Shown here piece by piece: positions 34,217 through 40,435 of a stretch of DNA of 40,435 nucleotides. Every line of letters begins with the position of its first letter. Within the stretch, counting starts at the first letter, position 1. The notes beneath the pieces were generated by a model. It had not been told where the DNA came from. It saw only the letters and a program-made list of their open reading frames with translations, and ran no database searches. Both the position numbers and the translations under genes were made by a program. Origin of the DNA: Bacteroidota bacterium (GTDB taxonomy: Bacteria > Bacteroidota > Bacteroidia > Chitinophagales > Saprospiraceae); assembly GCA_030147525.1 (NCBI GenBank), contig JASBVF010000013.1, forward strand, positions 1 to 40,435, written 5' to 3'.

Positions 34217-34534
34217 TTAAGCATCATTAATCCTGTAATTAATTATTCTCGCCGCAATATCATGATCTGTTCCTGAACCTTTTGAGTAATCCTCAAAAAC
34301 TTCTGCAAGAAGGTCTAAGGAAAAAAGATTAATATATTTCTCATTTTTAACTTCCATCTCAATCAGCCCTTCAATTTTATCACTGTTAAAAATGATTAAC
34401 TCTGATTCTACATTCAACGAACCCTTTAAATAGACTTCCGCATCATAATAATCTACATCAGGATAGTTTTCGTTCATGTATTGAACAAGTTCATCATTGT
34501 TCCTTAGAAATTTAATAAACTCAATCAAATTCAT
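34217..34534 (-). CDS. AT-rich acidic orphan protein (105 aa)
   Basis: This 105-residue protein begins MNLIEFIKFLRNNDELVQYM and is strongly acidic, with repeated Asp/Glu and few basic residues. There is no signal peptide or membrane span. Its coding sequence is visibly AT-rich compared with the neighbours, and it is transcribed against them. Size, acidity and composition resemble immunity proteins and other horizontally acquired small genes, and the end (INLFSLDLLAEVFEDYSKGSGTDHDIAARIINYRIN) looks like a structured helical domain. No toxin partner is visible nearby. The immunity interpretation is a hypothesis. Confidence 0.65.
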   Translation of the reverse strand: MNLIEFIKFLRNNDELVQYMNENYPDVDYYDAEVYLKGSLNVESELIIFNSDKIEGLIEMEVKNEKYINLFSLDLLAEVFEDYSKGSGTDHDIAARIINYRINDA

Positions 34535-34731
34535 AACCTGTTTTTATATCAAATCTTCCGGCGTCTGTCTTTAAACTCAGCCAAATTCGTTAAAAAAAAT
34601 TACCCAGTTCCAGCAATATACTTTGTAAAAGTAACAGCGGGTAATTTTGCCGAAAAATAACATGCCTTCTCGTATCTTTCAGTCGTCCCCTTCCCGCCAA
34701 TCTTTTTATTTTGCGCAAAAAATTCAACAGC

Positions 34732-36201
34732 ATGAAAAGAAAAACCCTGTCCTCCCTGCTCACCTGCGCCCTGTTTTGGACCATCGCCCCGGCGCAGGAA
34801 TCGAATAGCAGTCTGCCGTTTTCAACAGAAAAACAAGCTCTGCTGAACGACCTCGACAAAGGCTACAACGACTACAAAACCATGGCCCTCGACATCTGGA
34901 ACTGGGCGGAACTGGGCTACCAGGAGGAGCGCAGCAGCAAGCGCCTGCAGGAGCGGCTCCGCAAGGCCGGGTTCACCGTGGAGGCAGGCGTGGCGGGCAT
35001 TCCCACGGCCTTTGTGGCGAGTTACGGTTCAGGCAAGCCGGTGATCGGCGTGCTGGCGGAATTCGATGCGCTGCCGGGACTTTCGCAGGAAGCCAAGCCG
35101 GAAAAATCGCCCGATCCGGCACGGGATGCGGGCCATGCCTGCGGGCATCACCTTTTCGGCGTGGCCAGTGTGGCGGCGGGCATTCAGCTCAAGGAAATGC
35201 TGCAAAAAGAAAAGATCAGCGGCACGATCCGGGTGTACGGCACCCCGGCGGAGGAGGGCGGTTCCGGCAAGGTTTACATGGTGCGGGAGGGCCTGTTCAA
35301 CGACGTGGACGTGGTGCTGCACTGGCATCCAGCCAGTTCCAACAGCGCCAATCCCAGCAGTTCGCTGGCGAATATTTCCGCCAAATTCCGCTTCCGGGGC
35401 ATCTCGGCGCACGCCGCCGGGTTCCCGCAGAAAGGCCGCTCGGCTCTCGACGGCGTGGAGGCGATGAACGTGATGGTGAACATGATGCGGGAACACGTGA
35501 CCGACGAGACCCGCATCCACTACGTGATCACCGACGGCGGCAAGGCGCCCAACGTGGTGCCTGATTTTGCGGAGGTGTACTACTATGCCCGCCATCCCGA
35601 CCCCGCCGAGGCTCGTGATGTTTTCAACCGCATCGTGAAAGCGGCCGAGGGCGCTGCCCTGGGCACCGGCACCACCGTGGACTACGAGATCATCGGCGGG
35701 GTGTACAACCTGCTGCCCGTGGTTTCGCTGGCTAAGTTGATGCACGCCAACCTGACCCAGGTGGGCGGCGTGACGTACACGGCAGAGGAGATTTCTTTCG
35801 GTAAAAAAATCCAGTCCACCTTCATCGGCAACGACGTGCCGCCCATCGAGTCGGCGGCGAAGGTGGATCCTTTTAAAAACGAATCCTACCGCAAGGGCGG
35901 CGGCTCCACCGACGTCGGTGACGTGAGCTGGACGGTGCCGACCGTGGGTTGCCGCACCGCCACGTGGATTCCCGGCACGCCCTCGCACAGTTGGCAGGCC
36001 GTCGCCTGTGGCGGCACGGACATCGGCATCAAAGGCATGATGGTCGCCGCCAAAACCCTCGCCGCTACCGGCTACGACCTTTTCCATGATCCCGCCGCCA
36101 TCAGCGAGGCGAGGAAGGAATGGGAAGCCGCCCGTGGCACAAACTTTCAATACAAAGCCCTCATCGGCGACCGGCCTCCGGCGCTGGATTATCGGGAATA
36201 G
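34732..36201 (+). CDS. M20-family amidohydrolase, AbgB-like, exported
   Basis: The start at 34732 gives MKRKTLSSLLTCALFWTIAPAQE, a signal peptide; a TTG seven codons upstream is less likely. The 489-residue enzyme shows M20 markers: GVLAEFDALPGLSQE, DAGHACGHHLFG (metal ligands His and Cys/His region), GTPAEEGGSGKVYMVREG (catalytic Glu pair) and a lid/dimerisation region with FRGISAHAAGFPQKGRSALDG. The closest family is the p-aminobenzoyl-glutamate hydrolase subunit B-like amidohydrolases. The exported form suggests scavenging of acylated amino acids or similar amides. The TAG stop is followed at once by GTAGGCAAGTAGGC words. Confidence 0.9.
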   Translation: MKRKTLSSLLTCALFWTIAPAQESNSSLPFSTEKQALLNDLDKGYNDYKTMALDIWNWAELGYQEERSSKRLQERLRKAGFTVEAGVAGIPTAFVASYGSGKPVIGVLAEFDALPGLSQEAKPEKSPDPARDAGHACGHHLFGVASVAAGIQLKEMLQKEKISGTIRVYGTPAEEGGSGKVYMVREGLFNDVDVVLHWHPASSNSANPSSSLANISAKFRFRGISAHAAGFPQKGRSALDGVEAMNVMVNMMREHVTDETRIHYVITDGGKAPNVVPDFAEVYYYARHPDPAEARDVFNRIVKAAEGAALGTGTTVDYEIIGGVYNLLPVVSLAKLMHANLTQVGGVTYTAEEISFGKKIQSTFIGNDVPPIESAAKVDPFKNESYRKGGGSTDVGDVSWTVPTVGCRTATWIPGTPSHSWQAVACGGTDIGIKGMMVAAKTLAATGYDLFHDPAAISEARKEWEAARGTNFQYKALIGDRPPALDYRE

Positions 36202-36308
36202 TAGGCAAGTAGGCGTCCGTTGCCCCTGACCCCTAAAGGGGAACCACTTCGGGAAGTACCTGCGAGTTTCCCAGCGTGGTTCCCCTTTAGGGGTCAGGGG
36301 CAACGGAT
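36202..36308. repeat. Perfect 31-bp inverted repeat flanked by GTAGGC words
   Basis: Bases 36217-36247 and 36276-36306 are exact reverse complements over 31 bp with a 28-base spacer. They contain TGACCCCTAAAGGGGAACCA. GTAGGCAAGTAGGC lies at 36202-36215 on the left and GATAGGCAAACGAGC follows on the right. It lies between the M20 and HupE genes and could form a strong transcriptional hairpin. The short core ACCCCT(A/G)AAGGGGA also occurs inside rnpB at 15407-15420. Confidence 0.92.
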
Positions 36309-36328
36309 AGGCAAACGAGCAACCACCC

Positions 36329-36910
36329 ATGTCCGAATTCCTCACTTTCCTCCAACTCGGTTTCGAGCACATCGCCGACCTCTCGGCGTTTGATCACCTG
36401 CTTTTTATCATTACCCTCTGCGCCGTGTACAGGGCGGAGGAGTGGAAGAAAATTTTGATCCTCGTCACGGCCTTCACGATCGGGCATTCGCTGACGCTGG
36501 TGCTGGCGGGTTTCAACATCCTGAAAGTCCCGTCTGATTTGGTTGAAATGCTCATCCCGCTCACCATCCTGGCGACGGCGCTGCACAATGTTTGGGTAAA
36601 AAAAACGGAGGGCGGCACGTTTTCGAGGCCCGTCCGGGTCAACTACCTGCTGGCTTTGTTGTTTGGGTTAATTCACGGCATGGGTTTCGCCAACTTCTTC
36701 CGCTCGCTGATGGGGGAAGCGGGCAGGATTGCCTGGCAGCTGTTTTCGTTCAATGTGGGGATCGAGTTGGGGCAACTGATGATCGTTGCACTGTTTTTCA
36801 CCTTGCTTTTTGTGTTGTCAAAAATGGTGAAAATCGAACACCGGGAGTGGAATCTTTTCATCTCCGGTATTGGGGCGGGAGGGGCGATTATTTTAATTTT
36901 GCAGGCTTGA
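36329..36910 (+). CDS. HupE/UreJ-family integral membrane protein
   Basis: This 193-residue hydrophobic protein has about six membrane spans. Conserved features are GFEHIADLSAFDHLLFIITL near the N-terminus, AFTIGHSLTLVLAG, and LLFGLIHGMGFANFF in the middle, with His residues in or near the spans that could bind metal. HupE/UreJ proteins are linked to nickel or cobalt transport in hydrogenase and urease clusters, but the branch in Bacteroidota lacks such neighbours and its substrate is unknown. It is followed by a DUF6702 gene and an M1 peptidase, an association I believe is recurrent in the phylum. Confidence 0.88.
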   Translation: MSEFLTFLQLGFEHIADLSAFDHLLFIITLCAVYRAEEWKKILILVTAFTIGHSLTLVLAGFNILKVPSDLVEMLIPLTILATALHNVWVKKTEGGTFSRPVRVNYLLALLFGLIHGMGFANFFRSLMGEAGRIAWQLFSFNVGIELGQLMIVALFFTLLFVLSKMVKIEHREWNLFISGIGAGGAIILILQA

Positions 36911-36979
36911 GAGGCGGTTGGCCGTTGGCTTTTGGCTTTTGGCCATGAAGCGGAATTGCAGCCCGGCATGACAGCAAAA

Positions 36980-37113
36980 CGTGGCGTGGACGGATCCCTA
37001 AAGGGAAACAAAGGGGTACCGGGACAGCTAAAAAAGGTTTTTGTAATCCAGCCCGGCCTTTTTCAAATTTACGAGGTCCCTTTGTTTCCCCTCGGGGATC
37101 CGTCCACGCCACG
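36980..37113. repeat. Palindromic element family B, copy 2
   Basis: Left arm 36980-37015 and right arm 37076-37113 are near reverse complements with CGTGGCGTGGACGGATCCC, an A/G-variable centre and GGGAAACAAAGGG. The spacer is ~60 bp. Just before it, 36909-36946 contains reiterated GTTGGC / TTTTGGC words. The element sits in the 254-bp gap between the HupE and DUF6702 genes. Confidence 0.88.
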
Positions 37114-37164
37114 AGGGAAGTCACGAGGGAAGTTTTTTAACAAAAAACAGCGTTTATTTTAAAA

Positions 37165-37653
37165 ATGTCGATCATCTACCTGCTCGTTTCTATTTTGACT
37201 TTCAGTCAAACACCGGCCCTCACCCCCGCCGCTCACGACTTCAAACTCAGCGTCTGCGAGATCGTGTACGCCCCCGAAAAGCAGGCTTTCACCCTCAAAT
37301 TCTACCTCTTCCACGACGACCTCAAAGCTGTACTTTACAACAATCCCAATGCCCCGGAAATCGAAGCGAAAGCAGCCAGTGACTACATTTTAAAACACTT
37401 CAACCTCAGCCTCGATGGCCAAACGCAGGCCCTGACCTACCAATCTATCCGGGAGAAAAACGACCAGGTGCTGGTCGAATTCACCACCTCCAAAATTTCA
37501 CCGAAAGCCAATGCCAGCATGACGGTCAGGAACTCGCTGCTCATTGAGAGGTTCCGGGACCAGATCAACATGCTGTACCTCATTTTACCGGAAAAAGAAA
37601 AAAAGACTGTGATGCTGAATGCAACTAAGACGGAGGGAAGTTTTTCTTTTTGA
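37165..37653 (+). CDS. DUF6702 family protein
   Basis: This 162-residue protein has a probable signal or N-terminal anchor (MSIIYLLVSILTFSQT). It matches the DUF6702 pattern: AHDFKLSVCEIVYAPEKQAFTLKFYLFHDDLKAVLYN (about 23-59), then alternating beta strands and a final LLIERFRDQINMLYLILPEKEKKTVML segment. The fold is probably an extracytoplasmic beta-sandwich. It lies between the HupE/UreJ-like membrane protein and the M1 peptidase, all on the plus strand, with family B palindromes in both gaps. Function is unknown. Confidence 0.83.
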   Translation: MSIIYLLVSILTFSQTPALTPAAHDFKLSVCEIVYAPEKQAFTLKFYLFHDDLKAVLYNNPNAPEIEAKAASDYILKHFNLSLDGQTQALTYQSIREKNDQVLVEFTTSKISPKANASMTVRNSLLIERFRDQINMLYLILPEKEKKTVMLNATKTEGSFSF

Positions 37654-37710
37654 TCTTGATTGACATTTGACTCACATGGCGTGGACAAATTTGCAAAACG
37701 GGACTTCCCT

Positions 37711-37840
37711 CGTGGCGTGGACGGGTCCCCAAGGGGAAACAAAGGGGCATCGTAAATTTGAAAAAAGACCAGGCATGATGCAAAACCTTTTTTGCCTTCC
37801 CAAGACCCCTTTGTATCCCTTTAGGGACCCGTCCACGCCA
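37711..37840. repeat. Palindromic element family B, copy 3
   Basis: Left arm 37711-37748 and right arm 37806-37840 are near reverse complements with GGCGTGGACGGGTCCC and (G/T)ACAAAGGGG; the spacer is ~57 bp. A partial GGCGTGGACAAAT copy lies just before it at about 37679-37690. After it, 37856-37902 holds reiterated ATAAATCAA / AATCATAAATC words up to the M1 peptidase start. Confidence 0.88.
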
Positions 37841-37905
37841 AAAGTGAAGCCCCGCCAAATCAAAAATCATAAATCAAGAATCGTAGAATCATAAATCAAA
37901 GAAGA

Positions 37906-40242
37906 ATGAAATCGAACCTGATCACCCTCGCTGCCCTGCTCTTTTTTGCCGGCAGCCTGTTTTCACAAAACACCTCCAACCACGGTAACAAATTCGAACA
38001 ACTCGGCCCGATGCTGCCCTCCCCGAACACTTACCGTGGAGCGGACGGAGCACCCGGCCCGGATTACTGGCAGCAGAAAGTCGATTACGACATCGAAGCC
38101 ACACTGGACGTGGACGACCAGCGCCTGCACGGCAACGAGACCATCACCTACCACAACCAGTCGCCGCACACGCTGCGTTACCTCTGGCTCCAGTTGGATG
38201 AAAACCAGCACCAGGGCCACAACGACATGCACCATTTCAACGGCAGTTCGATGGAGGACGTGATGAATGAACGGGCGCTGTACATGATCGAGCAGTGGAA
38301 AGACCTGACGCAGTACGGCCACAACATCGAGGCGGTGACCGATGCCAGCGGCGCCCCGCTGAAGTACACGATCAACCAGACGATGATGCGGGTGGACCTG
38401 CCGAAGCCGTTGAAATCCGGCGAGTCTTTCGTTTTTAAAGTGAAATGGAATTATAAAATCGTGGATCGCATCAATGGCCCCCGTGGCCGGGGCGGCTACG
38501 AGTATTTTGAAAAAGACGGTAACTACCTTTTCACCATAACACAATGGTATCCAAGGCTTTGCGTCTATTCTGACGTGACAGGCTGGCAGAACAAGCAGTT
38601 CACCGGCCGGGGCGAATTTGCGCTTACGTTCGGAGATTTTAACGTAAAAATGACTCTGCCGGAAGATTACCTCGTCGGCTCCACGGGCGTTTGTCAGAAT
38701 TACGATAAAATGCTCACCTCCGCCCAGTACAAACGTTGGCAGCAGGCTCAGACGGCCAAGGAACCGCTCGAAATCGTGACCCTCGAAGAGGCCAAAAAGA
38801 ACGAGCAAAGCAAGAAAAGCAAGAAGACCAAAACCTGGATTTACAAGGCCGAAAACGTGCGTGACTTCGCCTGGACAGCCAGCCGGAAGTTCATCTGGGA
38901 CGCCATGCCGCACTACAACGAGGACGGCCAGCGGGCCATGTGCATGAGCTACTACCCAAAGGAAGCCTACCCGATTTACAGCAAATACAGCACGAAAGCG
39001 GTGGCGCACACGCTGAAAACCTACTCGCAATATTCTATCCCCTACCCTTACCCGACGGCCATCTCCGTGGAGGCGCAGAACGGCATGGAATACCCGATGA
39101 TATGCTTCAACTTCGGTCGGGCCGAGGAGGACGGAACCTACACCGAGCAGCAGAAAAACGGCGCTATTTCCGTGATCATTCACGAAGTGGGGCATAACTA
39201 TTTCCCCATGATCATCAACAGCGACGAGCGGCAGTGGTCGTGGATGGACGAGGGCGTGAACACGTTTGTGCAGTTTCTGGCGCTTTCGCAGTTTGACAAC
39301 AACTGGGAGCACCGCCGGGGGCCTGCCGCAGGTATCACCAGCTACATGGCATCGCCGAAAAATGAGCTGGAACCGATCATGACCAACTCGGAAAACATCG
39401 TCGAATTTGGCCTGAATGCTTACGCAAAACCCGCCACGGGCCTGAATATTTTACGGGAAACGATCATGGGGCGTGAGCTTTTTGACTATGCTTTCAAGGA
39501 GTACTGCCGCCGTTGGGCCTTCAAACACCCGGAGCCTGCCGACTTCTTCCGTACGATGGAAGACGCCAGCGGGGTGGACCTCGACTGGTTCTGGCGGGGC
39601 TGGTTTTTCAGCATCGACGCTGTGGATATTTCACTCGACAGCATTGCCTGGCTGAAGGTGGACCTGGAAAATGACCCGGAAAAGAAAACGGTGACACGCA
39701 AGGTGAAAGAAAAGAAGCCTTTCGACGATATTTCAAAAATAAGAAACAAGGAATCCGGCATGACCTTCGCCGTCGAAGCCGACCCCGATCTCGTGGATTT
39801 TTACACCACCTATCGCCCCTGGGAGACGGAGGATTCCGTGCAGACTTACACGACGCACCGATTCGATGAAACGTTTTCCAAAGAAGAAAAGGCGGAGAAA
39901 TTCGGGAAGAAAAACTACTACGAGCTGCACTTCAGCAACAAAGGCGGCCTGGTGATGCCCCTCATTCTGGAATGGACTTTCGAGGACGGCACGAAAGAAG
40001 TGGAGCGCATCCCCGCCGAGATCTGGCGCAAGGACGAGAACGCCGTCACCAAGGTTTTTGTGAAAGACCAGCCCGTGAAGGCCGTGAAACTCGATCCCTA
40101 CCGGGAAACCGCCGACATCGACGAGTCGAATAACACCCGGCCGGTACCCGCCGAGCCAAAACTTTTCAAGGTTTATAAAAAAGACCGGCAGGAGGAGCGG
40201 CTGAACCCGATGCAGAAGGCGGAGGGGAAGATTAAGCCGTGA
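37906..40242 (+). CDS. M1-family zinc metallopeptidase
   Basis: This 778-residue exported aminopeptidase-like enzyme has a signal peptide (about 1-20, FFAGSLFSQ). The zinc site is HEVGH (His426, His430) with the third ligand Glu449 in WMDEGVNTF, the M1 HExxH-x18-E spacing. The N-terminal beta domain (about 55-300) carries YDIEATLDVDDQRLHGNETITYHN, typical of M1 proteins. The exopeptidase motif usually written GxMEN appears as NGMEYP, so the Asn of the motif is replaced by Tyr; N-terminal recognition may differ. The C-terminal ~200 residues are rich in Lys/Glu and less conserved. A hairpin terminator follows at 40303. Confidence 0.93.
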   Translation: MKSNLITLAALLFFAGSLFSQNTSNHGNKFEQLGPMLPSPNTYRGADGAPGPDYWQQKVDYDIEATLDVDDQRLHGNETITYHNQSPHTLRYLWLQLDENQHQGHNDMHHFNGSSMEDVMNERALYMIEQWKDLTQYGHNIEAVTDASGAPLKYTINQTMMRVDLPKPLKSGESFVFKVKWNYKIVDRINGPRGRGGYEYFEKDGNYLFTITQWYPRLCVYSDVTGWQNKQFTGRGEFALTFGDFNVKMTLPEDYLVGSTGVCQNYDKMLTSAQYKRWQQAQTAKEPLEIVTLEEAKKNEQSKKSKKTKTWIYKAENVRDFAWTASRKFIWDAMPHYNEDGQRAMCMSYYPKEAYPIYSKYSTKAVAHTLKTYSQYSIPYPYPTAISVEAQNGMEYPMICFNFGRAEEDGTYTEQQKNGAISVIIHEVGHNYFPMIINSDERQWSWMDEGVNTFVQFLALSQFDNNWEHRRGPAAGITSYMASPKNELEPIMTNSENIVEFGLNAYAKPATGLNILRETIMGRELFDYAFKEYCRRWAFKHPEPADFFRTMEDASGVDLDWFWRGWFFSIDAVDISLDSIAWLKVDLENDPEKKTVTRKVKEKKPFDDISKIRNKESGMTFAVEADPDLVDFYTTYRPWETEDSVQTYTTHRFDETFSKEEKAEKFGKKNYYELHFSNKGGLVMPLILEWTFEDGTKEVERIPAEIWRKDENAVTKVFVKDQPVKAVKLDPYRETADIDESNNTRPVPAEPKLFKVYKKDRQEERLNPMQKAEGKIKP

Positions 40243-40302
40243 TTTATTCGTACAGTCCGAAGCCTTATGAATAGCTCACTGCTTTTCAAGGCGCATTTTA
40301 AC

Positions 40303-40335
40303 AGAGGTTTGCAAGATATGGTCTTGCAAACCTCT
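40303..40335 (+). terminator. Intrinsic terminator after the M1 peptidase
   Basis: A perfect 14-bp stem (40303-40316 with 40322-40335) closes a 5-base loop and is followed by TTCATTTGTT. It lies 60 bp past the M1 stop codon and marks the end of that unit. Confidence 0.8.
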
Positions 40336-40385
40336 TTCATTTGTTCATAACAAAGCGTTTCGTTGGGGGCACCAATTTTGAGATT

Positions 40386-40435
40386 ATGGAAATCATAGTT
40401 CCAAACCGCTATCCGGAGAGAGATTTGACGGATGG
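40386..40435 (+). CDS. Possible start of a gene cut by the window edge
   Basis: An ATG at 40386 opens a frame that stays open for the 16 codons to the window end (MEIIVPNRYPERDLTDG). CAATTTTG just upstream is one base from a -7 box. The stretch is too short to identify. Confidence 0.25.
   Translation, partial: MEIIVPNRYPERDLTD

Noticed and set aside
35029-36372. 447-codon minus-strand frame antisense to the M20 gene
   Set aside because: It has very high His/Arg/Gly content and no domain; it runs across the M20 stop and the palindrome.
37963-39312. 449-codon minus-strand frame antisense to the M1 peptidase
   Set aside because: It is an antisense shadow with a Val/His-rich composition; the M1 zinc motif is on the plus strand.

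Overview
The window looks like a chromosomal segment of a Bacteroidota bacterium, most likely close to the Saprospiria (Saprospiraceae, Lewinella or Haliscomenobacter-like). The evidence is a gliding-motility ABC transporter (GldA/GldF/GldG), a C-terminal type IX secretion (T9SS) sorting domain, two TonB-dependent receptors with N-terminal carboxypeptidase-regulatory-like domains, an OmpA protein with thrombospondin type-3 repeats, many lipoproteins, and promoter-like boxes of the Bacteroidota type (TTTG, then TAnnTTTG). Genus-level placement is inference. No tRNA, rRNA, CRISPR array, prophage or intact transposase was seen.

Layout. 195-8693 is mostly minus strand: a truncated-looking secreted beta-helix protein, OmpA/TSP3, a TonB receptor and a DUF547 lipoprotein. 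9065-13253 is a plus-strand operon, gldA - unknown exported protein - gldF - gldG, followed by an M48 metalloprotease. 14866-17409 is minus strand: a conserved hypothetical, a tandem universal stress protein and a zinc-ribbon protein, with the RNase P RNA gene (rnpB) behind them. rnpB carries a ~196-bp palindromic repeat insertion. 18025-23612 (plus) holds a small unknown gene, a Y-family DNA polymerase, a DUF3298 lipoprotein and a secreted subtilase with PKD and T9SS domains. MscS and a small lipoprotein lie on the minus strand. 25207-28652 is a probable metal-uptake operon: a His/Cys-rich small protein, a TonB receptor and a surface lipoprotein. Then come truA, an exported DinB/YfiT-fold protein, an exported amidohydrolase, protoporphyrinogen oxidase, a small exported CFFCG protein, an AT-rich orphan gene on the minus strand, an M20 amidohydrolase, and a HupE/UreJ - DUF6702 - M1 peptidase cluster.

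The most unusual feature is between the genes. Many intergenic spaces hold repeats built from short reiterated words, often arranged as long inverted repeats of 70-240 bp. At least three multi-copy families recur here: the CACGGATGACACGGATT family (three copies), the GCGTGGACGGGTCCC family (three copies), and the GTAGGCGA family (rnpB, downstream of truA, downstream of the M20 gene). Several begin at or within the stop codon of the upstream gene, and one lies inside the essential rnpB RNA.
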